Shown piece after piece: positions 42,933 through 52,231 of a stretch of 64,000 nucleotides of DNA; positions within the stretch are counted from its first letter, which is position 1; the number at the start of each line of letters is the position of its first letter. Under the pieces are notes generated by a model. It ran no database searches. It saw only the letters and a list, made by a program, of their open reading frames with translations, and was not told where the DNA came from. This stretch comes from Paenibacillus sp. EZ-K15. Its GTDB lineage: Bacteria; Bacillota; Bacilli; Paenibacillales; Paenibacillaceae. A program made the translations under genes and the position numbers. Location of the stretch: the NCBI RefSeq assembly GCF_002573715.1, contig NZ_PDHM01000021.1, positions 124,001 to 188,000 of the forward strand, read 5' to 3'.

Positions 42933-44543
42933 ATGAAAAGAAAATCAACTTATGATTACATTGTGGTAGGCACAGGCCCGGCAGGAGCCGTTATCGCAAA
43001 GTCACTCACTGATGACATGCGAACTTCCGTGCTTGTATTAGAATCCGGTGGAAATCATGACAAAGACAAACCGATCAAAGATTCAACCTTTGCACTTGAG
43101 CTTGAAGAAAATTTCTTTCCGAATTACTTCTGGCAGGGAGAAGGCATTCCCCAAGAAGAACTTGACGGACGCGCATTCGAATGGACGACGGGGCGACTCT
43201 CGGGTGGCGGTTCCTCAATCAACGGAGAGCAGTATGTACGACCGACAGCTGCCGTGCTCCTAAAGTGGGAACGACTGCTTGGACCTCAATGGTCACCTGA
43301 AAAAGCCACGCAACGATTCAAAGCATTGGAGAATTATAACGGTGAAACCACAAATATCAATGCGCATGGGTATCGAGGAAGAATTAACATCAGGCAAGCA
43401 CCCGAAACTCCGACACCGATGGCTCACAAGCTGACAACTGCAATCGAGCGGGCAACAGGTTATCCTATTATTCTTGACTACAATGATCCGGATACTCCCA
43501 TGGGACCGTTCACCCGTTGGCAATTATACCAACAACCTGATGGTCGTAGGGAAAGCTCATCCACAGCCTTCCTGTCTCCTGATATTATGACGACAACAGG
43601 TCGGGGAGTTCATAACCGAAAATTAACTGTAATGTTTCGGACAACGGTTCTCCGTATTCTCTTCTCCGGTAAACGTGCCATTGGCGTTGAATATTTGAAG
43701 GATGGCAAATGCATCCGTGCGTATTCCCGTAAAAAAGTTATTATATCGGCAGGGATAAATAGCCCTCAGTTGTTAATGTTGTCTGGAATTGGATCCGCTA
43801 AAATGTTGAAAAAGGCTGGAATCCCTGTCATCTTCGATAACCCAAACGTTGGGCAAAGGTTAAAAAACCATACGCTAAATTCCGCTGTATTTGCTACCAA
43901 TTCAGAAGATCGTCCCCTCCCTACCCTAGATCCAAATGCACTTTATACGGGAGGAGCTTTCTTGCCAGATCCATCTGGTATCGATCCGGATGAACGGGCA
44001 GTTCAACTCATTGGCATCGGATCTGAAGAAGAATTGACAATAGCGATTTTGTACTTGCGGCCAAAGAGCAATGGGACGATTCGCATACAAAGCAAAGATC
44101 CGCTAAATATCGTATTGGCAGACGAAGGATTTCTCTCGAATCCAGACGACATGGAGGCTGTAAAAAGAATTTATCGAACGTATATCAGAGATATTGCCTT
44201 AGAGTTGGAACAGAATGATTCTTCATATCAGCTCCTATCCCCAACATTCGATGTGATTGATGATGATGACAGGCTTGAAGAATTTATTAAGGAAAATTTC
44301 GATCACAATCACCATCAGCAAGGCTTTCTGCGTATGGCTCCTTTATCGAAAGGAGGAGTCGTTGACCGTAGAGGAAATGTGCATGGGGTTCAAGATTTGG
44401 TCGTTGCAGATGCGTCCATAGTTCCATTTACAGTCGATGGAAACACCTCTTCTGCTGCATATCTTATCGGCTATACCATAGCGAAGCAATTAGGTAAACG
44501 CAAAAAAAATCAACGAGGTTGGAAGGAAGTGGGGGATGAATAA
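42933..44543 (+). CDS. GMC-family FAD-dependent oxidoreductase
   Basis: 536 residues. The ADP-binding motif is VVGTGPAGAVIA (12-23), followed by Glu at the end of strand 2 (LESGG). The GMC signature 1 region is GRLSGGGSSINGEQYVRP, and signature 2 is SAGINSPQLLMLSGIG. Catalytic His lies in HNHHQQGFLRMAP (about 452-464). In the C-terminal DASIVPFTVDGNTSSAAYLIG, Asn occupies the second catalytic position. It oxidises an alcohol or sugar; the substrate is unknown. ATG 42933 follows AAAAGGAG. Monocistronic, ending at a strong hairpin. No signal peptide. Confidence 0.88.
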   Translation: MKRKSTYDYIVVGTGPAGAVIAKSLTDDMRTSVLVLESGGNHDKDKPIKDSTFALELEENFFPNYFWQGEGIPQEELDGRAFEWTTGRLSGGGSSINGEQYVRPTAAVLLKWERLLGPQWSPEKATQRFKALENYNGETTNINAHGYRGRINIRQAPETPTPMAHKLTTAIERATGYPIILDYNDPDTPMGPFTRWQLYQQPDGRRESSSTAFLSPDIMTTTGRGVHNRKLTVMFRTTVLRILFSGKRAIGVEYLKDGKCIRAYSRKKVIISAGINSPQLLMLSGIGSAKMLKKAGIPVIFDNPNVGQRLKNHTLNSAVFATNSEDRPLPTLDPNALYTGGAFLPDPSGIDPDERAVQLIGIGSEEELTIAILYLRPKSNGTIRIQSKDPLNIVLADEGFLSNPDDMEAVKRIYRTYIRDIALELEQNDSSYQLLSPTFDVIDDDDRLEEFIKENFDHNHHQQGFLRMAPLSKGGVVDRRGNVHGVQDLVVADASIVPFTVDGNTSSAAYLIGYTIAKQLGKRKKNQRGWKEVGDE

Positions 44544-44839
44544 AAGCAAGCTCTTTCGCAACCAACTTCACCCATGAGTGCCCCTCCTTTTCAACGTTAT
44601 GATTCAAATTATTCAAAATTTTATAAAGTTGACACGGCGAATTGTTATTTAGACACACCGGAAAACAAAGACCCTCTAGCCGAATATAGCGGGGGTTCTG
44701 TTAAAAATTTGTATCAATTGGTGGTGATTGATGCCCCTAGGAGAAAGACATCGCTCGATAAACAGTATCATACAATTAAGCTTCAAGGTTAGTCTGATGC
44801 TTTCAGTTACACTTGGAAACAAGGTGTCGATAACACAAT

Positions 44840-44880
44840 GCAAAGAAGCCCTGCAGAATAATACTGCAGGGCTTCTTTGC
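44840..44880 (+). terminator. 17-bp hairpin downstream of the GMC gene
   Basis: Perfect 17-bp stem (44840-44856 with 44864-44880) and 7-base loop; the 3' arm includes TTCTTTG but there is no long T-run. It is 300 bp after the GMC stop. 44544-44839 and 44881-45154 contain no supported gene. Confidence 0.55.
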
Positions 44881-45154
44881 ACATCCCCAATCAGAACCAT
44901 GTGAAAGTGAAGATGTGCCACTGTGTTGAAAGGATTACATTCTTCATCTTCCCAGCCAAAAATCATCTTGTATTCCCTAGAATCAGAAATTGTTAACTCT
45001 CCTTAAATCTTGTAATTTAAAACTCAACTGAAATGTGATAGTTATATTTTAATGTGACTTATTAGTTTTTTTAAGAACTATTAAGTATAGATGGGTAATC
45101 TCCCCATTGGTCTGCAGCACTTCAACATTGAATAAATATGATATAAAAACAAAT

Positions 45155-45190
45155 AGAAACCCGCCAGTCAACAAGGACAGGCGGGTTTCT
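45155..45190 (-). terminator. Terminator of the amidohydrolase operon
   Basis: 11-bp stem AGAAACCCGCC (45155-45165) with 45180-45190, followed on the minus strand by ATTTGTTTTTATAT. It ends the operon 47771-45208. Confidence 0.85.
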
Positions 45191-45207
45191 AAAGAAATAG
45201 CATTCAT

Positions 45208-45690
45208 TTACTTATTGGATAAATAGAGGCCGAGCTCTGATAGCAGTGCACTTCCAACGTACGTTCCCGTGAACACGAAAACCGCAACGATCGCGACACG
45301 CCACGATGTTTTGCGAAGATCAACCAGCCTGTCGGCAACGGAAATGCCGGCAAACGCCAAAATCGGGGTCGTAATGGATAAGAAGTTGACGTTGGAAATG
45401 GCTTCCACGAACACATCCGAAATCAGGCAGCAAATAAGCGAAACGATCGATACCCAGCCGAGAACCGGGAAGTCCTGCAAGAATTTCACCGGAGTCTTTT
45501 TCATGAGTAACGAGATCAGAACGCCAATGAATGAAAAAAGCCACAGCACGGCCAAGCCGGCAATCGTCCCTAACGTAATATGGCCTTCGCCGTTTTTAAT
45601 GAACTTCATTTGCTCCGTAAATAAAATAAGACCAACGCTAAGCAGCAGGACGAGGGCGTATTTTGCGTATTTATTCAAACCGGTGCTCAT
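45208..45690 (-). CDS. Small membrane protein, partner of the DUF3100-like protein
   Basis: 160 residues, five predicted spans (e.g. YALVLLLSVGLILFTEQ, about 11-27; ILAFAGISVADRLVDLRKTS with adjoining charged loop; VAIVAVFVFTGTYVGSALLS). It overlaps the larger membrane protein 45687-46484 by four bases (ATGA), so the two are probably subunits of one transporter in the amidohydrolase operon. I do not recognise a named family for this subunit. Confidence 0.65.
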   Translation of the reverse strand: MSTGLNKYAKYALVLLLSVGLILFTEQMKFIKNGEGHITLGTIAGLAVLWLFSFIGVLISLLMKKTPVKFLQDFPVLGWVSIVSLICCLISDVFVEAISNVNFLSITTPILAFAGISVADRLVDLRKTSWRVAIVAVFVFTGTYVGSALLSELGLYLSNK

Positions 45691-46484
45691 TTCTTATCAC
45701 CTCTGACCATTAATTTGTACATAAACCGCTGCAGCGGGACCGCGAGAAATACCATCGTATACGTTCCGAGGAAGCTGGTAAGCAGCTGGCTCGCAGCAGC
45801 GTATCCATTAATGGTCTCTGTCATCTCAGGAGAATGCGCAACTAGCGCGGAAGAAGAGCCTGTCATCATACTGGCGGAGCCGACGCCAGAGGACATGGCC
45901 AATGCTTCGATCGAGAAGCCGGCGGCAAGCATGACTGGCGCAAGAATGCTGAAGAACAGCGTGCCGAATAAGGTACCTATAATATAGAGGGACAGCACCC
46001 CACGGCCTTCGTCGGAGTCGAGGGTATATTTCTCGGATATGTAGGCGAGTTCCCCTTCCCTCCCGAGTCCAAGCGTAGCGCCGATAGCTTCCCTTCTCAG
46101 ACCGAGCAGAATAGCGATTGGAAGACCGAGCAGTATCGTACCCAAGTTGCCGATTTCCTGAATAATGAACACCCAGCCTACTTTTAATATTTCTTCAATT
46201 CGGGGAGCGACATCAGCGCCGTATCTCGCCATGAGCGGCAGCATAATGAAGATCAGATACTTGCTGGAGAAACCGACATTCTCCTTACTGTAAATTTTCC
46301 TCATAAAACCTTTCCGGAATATCGACAAGCCGAGCACCATCGTGATCACAATGGCGAATACGAGCGGGAGCAGGCTTATTTTCACGGAGCCAACCTGGAT
46401 CGACTGAATGCCGATAAATTCGGCAACCGCTATTACAACGAGCACGAATGCAAGCAAATAGAGATACTGTAGTTTTAACTTCAT
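45687..46484 (-). CDS. DUF3100-like multi-span membrane protein
   Basis: 265 residues, about eight predicted spans. It includes GSVKISLLPLVFAIVITMVL (about 32-51), AILLGLRREAIGATLGLGRE and MSSGVGSASMMTGSSSALVA, a small-residue-rich loop of the sort that lines transport pathways. I place it in DUF3100, a family frequently beside M20 amidohydrolases. It lies 24 bases after the amidohydrolase 46509-47771. Uptake or release of the amidohydrolase's substrate is inferred from gene order. Confidence 0.6.
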   Translation of the reverse strand: MKLKLQYLYLLAFVLVVIAVAEFIGIQSIQVGSVKISLLPLVFAIVITMVLGLSIFRKGFMRKIYSKENVGFSSKYLIFIMLPLMARYGADVAPRIEEILKVGWVFIIQEIGNLGTILLGLPIAILLGLRREAIGATLGLGREGELAYISEKYTLDSDEGRGVLSLYIIGTLFGTLFFSILAPVMLAAGFSIEALAMSSGVGSASMMTGSSSALVAHSPEMTETINGYAAASQLLTSFLGTYTMVFLAVPLQRFMYKLMVRGDKK

Positions 46485-46508
46485 GCCATGGTGTCCTCTT
46501 TTCTGTTC

Positions 46509-47771
46509 TTAGTTGGAGCTAACTATCGACGCAAGGAGCTTCTCATATTCGGCGAATGTACGGCGGTACAGCTTCGATCGGTCGATACGTCCGCTCATTC
46601 GCTCCAGCACCTGGGTTAAAAATCTCGGAAACACTTCATAGATAAACTCGGGATCGATATCCTTGAAATCGTCCCCGTGGATCGTTCCTGTAAAGCCGCT
46701 GTAGCCGATTTGAATGCAAGGCATCATGAAGGCTAGATCGCCAATGTCGCCTGCCGCGCTGATGGCGTTGTTGTTCCAAATATCGGCAATCTCCTTGTTA
46801 TCCTGGAATGCCTCCAGTACGAATTCGGACAAATACCGGTCCTGAACGAACGGCAAATATCCCATCTGTGTCTTAATCTCAACCTCGCCTTGAAGTGCCA
46901 GCGCGCTACCTCTGGCGGCATCGTCCATCTTGGAGGCCGCTTCCTTCATGTAATCGACCGACTGGGTGCGCAGATCGCTGCCCACCGTAATCCGATTGGG
47001 AATGACGTTTGTCGACATGTCGGAATCCAGGACGATCGGATTCATGCGAACCTTCTCACTGTCCTTCATTTGCTGCCTGCTGAGCCCTAACGCCACATTG
47101 AACAGGGTCGACATGCTGTAAGCATTTTTAGCTGAGAAAGGATCAAAACCCGCATGGGTTGCTTTTCCGGTGAACGTATAATGCTTATATAGGAATCCAG
47201 CCAGGTCACAGTTGATTTCTGTCGTGCGCTCTGCAAACTCTCCACCCATGGCGTGTACGCATAGCCCAATGTCGATATCGTCGAACACGCCGAGTTTCAT
47301 CGCTTCAGGTTTCCCTCCGTAATAGGAGATCTTACCGCTGGCGAGCAGCTCATCCCTATAGGCGAGATCCAAATACTCCTCAGCGGGAATGAAAATAAAC
47401 GTTAAACTATAATCAAGGGCTTCGTACGCCTTTGATTCAAAATAATGTTTGTATAAAGCCAGTGCGATCGCCACCTGCGTATAATGACCGCAATTGTGTG
47501 CCGCTCCCGTCTCCTTATCTGATCGCCAATGAGTCGGAGCGTATACGGCGTCCAACTCCGCAATAAAAGCGATATTCAGCGGCTTGCCGCTGCCGAGGGT
47601 TGTCCTAAGCCCGGTTGTGCTGAATGATTGCAGCTCGATATCCGGATTTACCTTCTTCAAAAAATCGGTCACAGTTGTATTGGTCTTAAATTCTTTGTAG
47701 CCAAGTTCGGGGTTATCGAATATGGTTCGTCCAACACCTGCAATTTCTTCGTACTGTTCTTTAAAGCTCAT
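46509..47771 (-). CDS. M20-family amidohydrolase (AbgB/M20D-like)
   Basis: 420 residues, cytoplasmic. Metal-site elements: AHNCGHYTQVAIAL (about 92-105), PAEEYLDLAY (about 134; catalytic Glu and metal Glu) and HAMGGEFAE (His at about 174). The dimerisation domain includes HYTFTGKATHAGFDPFSAKN, and NNNAISAAGDIGDLAF and GFTGTIHGDDF lie near the C-terminus. Relatives cleave amide-linked aminobenzoyl-glutamate, indole-acetyl or N-acyl amino acids. ATG 47771 follows AAGGAGG. First gene of a three-gene operon with a two-part membrane unit. Confidence 0.88.
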   Translation of the reverse strand: MSFKEQYEEIAGVGRTIFDNPELGYKEFKTNTTVTDFLKKVNPDIELQSFSTTGLRTTLGSGKPLNIAFIAELDAVYAPTHWRSDKETGAAHNCGHYTQVAIALALYKHYFESKAYEALDYSLTFIFIPAEEYLDLAYRDELLASGKISYYGGKPEAMKLGVFDDIDIGLCVHAMGGEFAERTTEINCDLAGFLYKHYTFTGKATHAGFDPFSAKNAYSMSTLFNVALGLSRQQMKDSEKVRMNPIVLDSDMSTNVIPNRITVGSDLRTQSVDYMKEAASKMDDAARGSALALQGEVEIKTQMGYLPFVQDRYLSEFVLEAFQDNKEIADIWNNNAISAAGDIGDLAFMMPCIQIGYSGFTGTIHGDDFKDIDPEFIYEVFPRFLTQVLERMSGRIDRSKLYRRTFAEYEKLLASIVSSN

Positions 47772-48123
47772 AGCTGCCTCCTTCTTGATGAAAATAATTC
47801 TTATGTTAGTTTAGTTTTCTTTAATGTGTCAATAAAAATCACGTTATATTTTTTTCCTATAAAAGTGATCATGATTTGATATAACTCGGTCTTCCCGCTG
47901 CCATTATTAAGACGGCCTACAGCTTAACGCCTATTTTCTACCATTATAATAAAATTACACCTATTTTTTCTGTAAAGCGCCAAAAATATCCGGTTTTCTC
48001 TCTTATGTAAGAAAAGAGAACATAATACGTTAAAAATCCGGACTCTTATTCATATTCTTTTTCCTCATTAATAAACGACGAAGATATACTCCCCCTGACG
48101 ACAATATGAACTGAATATGAACA
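47772..48123. other. Intergenic region upstream of the amidohydrolase operon
   Basis: AT-rich; it should carry the minus-strand promoter of 47771-45208. No confident -35/-10 pair, operator or small gene was found. Confidence 0.4.
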
Positions 48124-48178
48124 GACAAAAAATGCTGCGGCGTCACATACAAAGAAGCTCTGCATGAGAGCCGCAGCA
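48124..48178 (-). terminator. Terminator after the kinase remnant
   Basis: Stem TGCTGCGGC (48133-48141) with GCCGCAGCA (48170-48178), followed on the minus strand by TTTTTTG. The loop is long (28 bases). Confidence 0.7.
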
Positions 48179-48231
48179 TAGAGACATAACAGTAACGTTA
48201 AAATGATCCGATCGATGCCCCATGAATCTGA

Positions 48232-48636
48232 CTAATCCGTTGGCCTAATGATTGGCAAGGTGACAATGAAAGACGTTCCTTGACCAAGTTCACTTTCCAC
48301 TCGGATATCGCCTTGATGAAGCGATACGATCTGTTTAACAATGGCAAGTCCCATACCGCTCCACTCATATTTACGACTGTGGGAACGATCAGTTTTAAAG
48401 AAACGCTCGAATATACGCTTCTGATCCTCAAGGGAAATACCTATGCCCGTGTCGGATATTCGGACTGTCACGTGTTTCATATCATGATTGATGCTGACGT
48501 TAATCACGCCGCCATCCTTTGAAAATTTGATGCTATTGCCAATGATGTTCGTCCATACCTGGTTTAATTGATCGTGAGTCGACTGCCAGCATTTTTGTTT
48601 AGATGAGAATCTATCGGCATTGGCTGTCCCGGAACA
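48232..48636 (-). pseudogene. Histidine kinase C-terminal remnant
   Basis: An open frame of about 130 codons encodes only the ATPase domain of a HisKA-type kinase: N box QVWTNIIGNSIKFSKDGG (about 48520-48573), DTGIGISLEDQKRIFERFFK, and SGMGLAIVKQIVSLHQGDI with VESELGQGTSF to the end. The start, sensor and His-box are missing and a stop codon precedes the frame near 48640. No partner regulator is adjacent. It is a decayed 3' end whose terminator survives. Confidence 0.8.
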
Positions 48637-48665
48637 GCTGCAGCAGCATCACTCTACGGCATGCC

Positions 48666-48691
48666 AAAAAAGTCGGCCCAATCAGGCCGAC
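48666..48691 (-). terminator. Terminator of the SGNH esterase gene 48752-49774
   Basis: Stem GTCGGCC / GGCCGAC (48672-48678 with 48685-48691), 6-base loop, then TTTTTT on the minus strand. Confidence 0.85.
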
Positions 48692-48751
48692 CTTTCTACG
48701 AATTCGTTTTACCATGTTCTCGCTTGGCATTCGATCCACTACGGGATGATC

Positions 48752-49774
48752 TCAGAATACGCATTCCGTGGCGATCGACGGACGCTTAAGCAATTCCCAT
48801 CCGGTCTTGGCGGATATAGAAGAGGCAAGTTCCCAGCCCATTCGGTAATGCGTCTGATAGCCGGGATGATATCGACCGCCCCATCCTTCCACCTCAGGAT
48901 GGATCAATCCTAAATCAACTACGAATACCTTCCCGTTTCCGCTTTGATTGAAATAGGACACCACCTTATTCACACTGGCAAGATAGTTGTTATTCATGGT
49001 TCCAACACAGCAAAAAACATAGGGATCGTTATATTTTTCCAGAATAACCTGGATGAATTCAATATAAGCGGCAATATATGCCTCATCATCAATTGGCGTA
49101 GAATAATCGTTCTGGCCCAAATTAATGACAATTCCATCAGGAATATACCGGGAAAAGTCCCAGGGCCCCGTCCCTTTGCCGAGCGTCCCGAAAAAATGTT
49201 CCGGCAATCCTTGCTTGTTCCCTACCGCATCCTGCCAAACGCCAATCCCGCAAATGGCCATGGTGTGATATTCCGCATTCAACATTCTGGCGCTGATCCC
49301 GACATAGGACATGTATCCGTCGTCAAGATGCGGAGCTTCAGCGAGCACATGCGGATGGCCGATCCCTGCTCCGTCCGTGATGGAATCCCCAAAGTATTCA
49401 AGCCGAACAGGTCTTGCCTCGGGCGGGGCAAGGAAGCTTCCCCCGTCAGGCAGAGAAAAATGATGAAATGCAATACTTCCGGTCAGAATACCCGTTCGCT
49501 TGTGGATCTCTAAAGTGTGTTCGCCGTCCGGCAGCCCCTGTTCGATTATGTATTCATGAACCCCCTTCTTCAGATTGATCCAATTACGGGCGACACCATC
49601 CAATACGATTTCAACGTAATCCTGGCCGTTGGAATCCTCAGCCGTCATCGAGATGGCCGTACCTCGGAAGGCAAGAAAAACGGCGCTGTTGACCCATCCG
49701 CATTTCGGATTCTCTTTCTCGGCCAGATCAAATCTCCCCATCAGCCTGGCAAATTCGGTAAAGCTAAATTCCAA
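48752..49774 (-). CDS. SGNH/GDSL esterase with N-terminal beta domain (CE2-like)
   Basis: 340 residues, no signal peptide. An N-terminal jelly-roll-like half (about 1-120; YVEIVLDGVARNWINLKKG) precedes the SGNH domain with the nucleophile in YFGDSITDG (about 129), Gly in ICGIGV, Asn in INLGQND (about 227) and the His in RYHPGYQTHYRMG (about 306). The two-domain order matches carbohydrate esterase family 2 acetyl esterases. TTG start 49774 lies seven bases after GGAGG. It is divergent from the GntR-type regulator and shares operators with it. Confidence 0.82.
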   Translation of the reverse strand: MEFSFTEFARLMGRFDLAEKENPKCGWVNSAVFLAFRGTAISMTAEDSNGQDYVEIVLDGVARNWINLKKGVHEYIIEQGLPDGEHTLEIHKRTGILTGSIAFHHFSLPDGGSFLAPPEARPVRLEYFGDSITDGAGIGHPHVLAEAPHLDDGYMSYVGISARMLNAEYHTMAICGIGVWQDAVGNKQGLPEHFFGTLGKGTGPWDFSRYIPDGIVINLGQNDYSTPIDDEAYIAAYIEFIQVILEKYNDPYVFCCVGTMNNNYLASVNKVVSYFNQSGNGKVFVVDLGLIHPEVEGWGGRYHPGYQTHYRMGWELASSISAKTGWELLKRPSIATECVF

Positions 49775-49827
49775 AATAATTCCTCCCTTCAGCTTTTGCA
49801 TAGACTATCAAAATTGCACTCACGAAT

Positions 49828-49845
49828 AATAAAGTATACTTTATT
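49828..49845. promoter_or_regulatory. Operator palindrome in the esterase/regulator control region
   Basis: Perfect 18-bp palindrome AATAAAGTATACTTTATT, 54 bp ahead of the TTG start 49774 (minus). A nearly identical site lies at 49971-49988, and a further AATAAAGTA half-site near 49930. It is probably bound by the regulator 50044-51105. Confidence 0.75.
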
Positions 49846-49970
49846 TAATCAATAAATCTATAATAATATTATCAATCCATATGCTTTCAGTCAATAAAAA
49901 AGCAATTCATCTACTATAATGTATACACAAATAAAGTAATCCTAGATTGTAGGCTTGATTCCATTATATT

Positions 49971-49988
49971 AATAAAGTATACTTTTAT
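49971..49988. promoter_or_regulatory. Second operator copy before the GntR-type regulator
   Basis: AATAAAGTATACTTTTAT, matching 49828-49845 except near its end, 56 bp before GTG 50044. Two copies in one divergent region suit looping or joint repression of both directions. Confidence 0.7.
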
Positions 49989-50043
49989 ATAATCATTTAA
50001 CGTGCTGTATTCATCATCAGTCTGTAAAAAGAGGAGAATGATT

Positions 50044-51105
50044 GTGAACGAGCCGAAGTACATGACGGTAAAACAAGCGCTGCTGCATCAGATTCAAGTC
50101 GGCAAGCTTCGACCCGGCGATAAACTGCCGAATGAAGAAGAGCTTATGAAACAATTTCATGTAAGCGGAATAACGATTCGAAAAGCGATGACGGAACTGG
50201 CAAACGAAGGTATAATCACCAGAATCAAAAGAAAAGGCTCTTTTGTAAATGGAGCTCAAGCCGCGGACAATTCGAGTCACTTGATCGCGTTCATTTTATC
50301 GGCAGAGGACAATTACGATGTATCGTATATGAAGATCATCAAAGGTGCGCAGCAAGTGGCAGCTGAATTCAATTACTCCTTAATCGTGGAATGGAGCAAC
50401 GAAAATTTGACCGTCGAACAAGCATCCATTCAGAAAATGCTAGACCGGAAAGTCGACGGCTTCTTGATTTATCCGTTCGATCCGATCCAGAGCAAGGATA
50501 ACTACTTATTCATTGAACAAAACAACATCCCCTATCTTTTGGTAGACCGGTACAATGTGGATCATCCCAGCTATTTTTCCGGATGCAACAATTACGACGG
50601 GGCGATCCTGGCTACCCGGGAGCTGATCCGTCTGAAGCACACCAAAATAAAGTTTGCTAGCTATCACTTCTTTCTCCACTCCGAGCAGGAGCGGTTCGCC
50701 GGCTACTGCAGCGCCATGCGTCAGGCAGGGTTTCCGGTAACCGACGAAAACTTGCTGACCCGCGTGGACTATGACGCACTAGCCGACAGTATTTTGAAGC
50801 GGAATGTTACCGCTTTGTTTTGCTGCAATGACAAGCTTGCCATCGAAATGATCGAGAAGCTGACCGACCGCGGCGTTAGAATTCCGCAGGATGTTTCCAT
50901 TATGGGATTCGACGATTGGGACCATTCCAGCAACCTATCGATCGGATTGTCTACCGTCCGGCAAGATTTCGAGGAAATCGGCAGAAACGCTGCGAATTTA
51001 CTCCACCAAGTTATTCAAGGCAATACTCATGGAGGCAACACGAAAATATTGTCAGGTGTTTCTTTGGTGATCCGGGAGTCTACATGCGAGAACCCTTACG
51101 CCTAA
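50044..51105 (+). CDS. GntR-type regulator with LacI-like sugar-sensing domain (AraR-like)
   Basis: 353 residues. Winged helix (KYMTVKQALLHQIQVGKLRP; VSGITIRKAMTELANEG, about 40-56; wing KRKGSFVNG) fused to a periplasmic-binding-protein-like effector domain (about 75-350) with LIAFILSAEDNYDVSYMKII, GFLIYPFDP and the ending LSTVRQDFEEIG. The order is that of AraR. GTG 50044 follows GAGGAG at spacing 7. It lies between two SGNH esterases and probably represses both in response to a sugar. Confidence 0.9.
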   Translation: MNEPKYMTVKQALLHQIQVGKLRPGDKLPNEEELMKQFHVSGITIRKAMTELANEGIITRIKRKGSFVNGAQAADNSSHLIAFILSAEDNYDVSYMKIIKGAQQVAAEFNYSLIVEWSNENLTVEQASIQKMLDRKVDGFLIYPFDPIQSKDNYLFIEQNNIPYLLVDRYNVDHPSYFSGCNNYDGAILATRELIRLKHTKIKFASYHFFLHSEQERFAGYCSAMRQAGFPVTDENLLTRVDYDALADSILKRNVTALFCCNDKLAIEMIEKLTDRGVRIPQDVSIMGFDDWDHSSNLSIGLSTVRQDFEEIGRNAANLLHQVIQGNTHGGNTKILSGVSLVIRESTCENPYA

Positions 51106-51147
51106 CGTTGTCAGCTCAAATAGGTCAATGAAAGGAAGGAATGCGTT

Positions 51148-52152
51148 ATGAAATTCGACTTTTCGACTTCCAGTCTGAGACACGGGCTCTTTCATCAAGA
51201 GCCGGATGGCATCTCCTGTTTTCTTCCTGGCAGTGCGATAACCGTGCGCTTTCAAGGACGGGAAATAACGGCCGAGATCGAGGATGTCAACGGAGAGGGG
51301 AAAAGCTGGCTTAACGTCTATATCGACGATCTTCCGGTAAAGGTGATGAGAATCGATCCGGATAACCGGCTGTACCAGCTTGCGGATGACCTTGAAGACG
51401 CGCCCCATACCTTAACGCTGCAGAAGCGTACGGAAGCTGCATTCGGCAGCATTAAATTTACCGATTTGACGACAGAGAACGGAGCTTTTCTGAGCCCGCC
51501 AGCCCCTCTTCCCCATCGTCTGCTCATCATCGGCGATTCGATCACGTGCGGCTTCGGCAACGAAGCGCAGATTCCCTGCGACTGCGATGCTTCACGAGAA
51601 AATATCGCGCTTGCTTACAGCTCGCTGACCGGTCAACTTTTGAATGCCGAAACTTTGATTGTGGGCGCATCCGGTACGGGATGCTATCAGAATTTCGGCG
51701 GTGGCCAAGAAGGCCGCATGTCGGATTATTTCATGGAAACCATCTGTCCTGATCTCGATCAAGAAGCCATGGATCCGTTTCATCCTGAATGGGTTGTCGT
51801 TAATCTTGGGACCAATGATTGGTCCGCGCCCATCGAGCCTGCGGATTACCTTGAACAATATCGCAAATTGACGGGTTTTATTCGCGATAGATATCCGTCC
51901 GTCCCATTGTTCTGCGCAATCGGACCGATGACCCTCGGGCCCGCTCCCCATTTAAAGGCTCTCGTCAAAAGCCTCAACGAAGAAGGCGACAACAATATTC
52001 ATTTCGTCGAATTCCCGCTCATTAAACGGCCGGAAGACGGCATGGGAGGCTGCGGACACCCCTCCGTCAAGAAGCATCGGCAAATGGCCGAACACTTGGC
52101 CGCGACGATCCGTCAGGTTTGTTCCCTGTCCCCCTTCTCCGGCAGCTACTAG
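51148..52152 (+). CDS. SGNH/GDSL esterase with N-terminal beta domain (CE2-like)
   Basis: 334 residues, no signal peptide. N-terminal beta half (about 1-120; GSAITVRFQGREITAEIED) and SGNH motifs IIGDSITCGFG (about 130), GASGTG, VVNLGTNDWS (about 220) and CGHPSVKKHRQMAEH (about 305). Same architecture as 48752-49774 but only loosely similar in sequence. ATG 51148 follows AAAGGAAGG, 42 bases after the regulator stop, so it is probably co-transcribed with it. A deacetylase of imported acetylated sugars is the best guess. Confidence 0.82.
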   Translation: MKFDFSTSSLRHGLFHQEPDGISCFLPGSAITVRFQGREITAEIEDVNGEGKSWLNVYIDDLPVKVMRIDPDNRLYQLADDLEDAPHTLTLQKRTEAAFGSIKFTDLTTENGAFLSPPAPLPHRLLIIGDSITCGFGNEAQIPCDCDASRENIALAYSSLTGQLLNAETLIVGASGTGCYQNFGGGQEGRMSDYFMETICPDLDQEAMDPFHPEWVVVNLGTNDWSAPIEPADYLEQYRKLTGFIRDRYPSVPLFCAIGPMTLGPAPHLKALVKSLNEEGDNNIHFVEFPLIKRPEDGMGGCGHPSVKKHRQMAEHLAATIRQVCSLSPFSGSY

Positions 52153-52162
52153 AACATAACGA

Positions 52163-52198
52163 AAAGGACCGCTCCGTATAGGAAGCGGTCCTTTTTTT
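52163..52198 (+). terminator. Terminator after the second esterase gene
   Basis: 11-bp stem AAAGGACCGCT (52163-52173) with 52184-52194, then TTTTTTT. It may also end the convergent importer operon (stop 52232). Confidence 0.85.
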
Positions 52199-52231
52199 GC
52201 GGGTCGCTGTTCTCACTGGACAGCAACACTT

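Noticed and set aside
44676..44966. 96-codon minus-strand frame after the GMC gene
   Set aside because: It runs through the strong hairpin at 44840-44880 and has no ribosome site.
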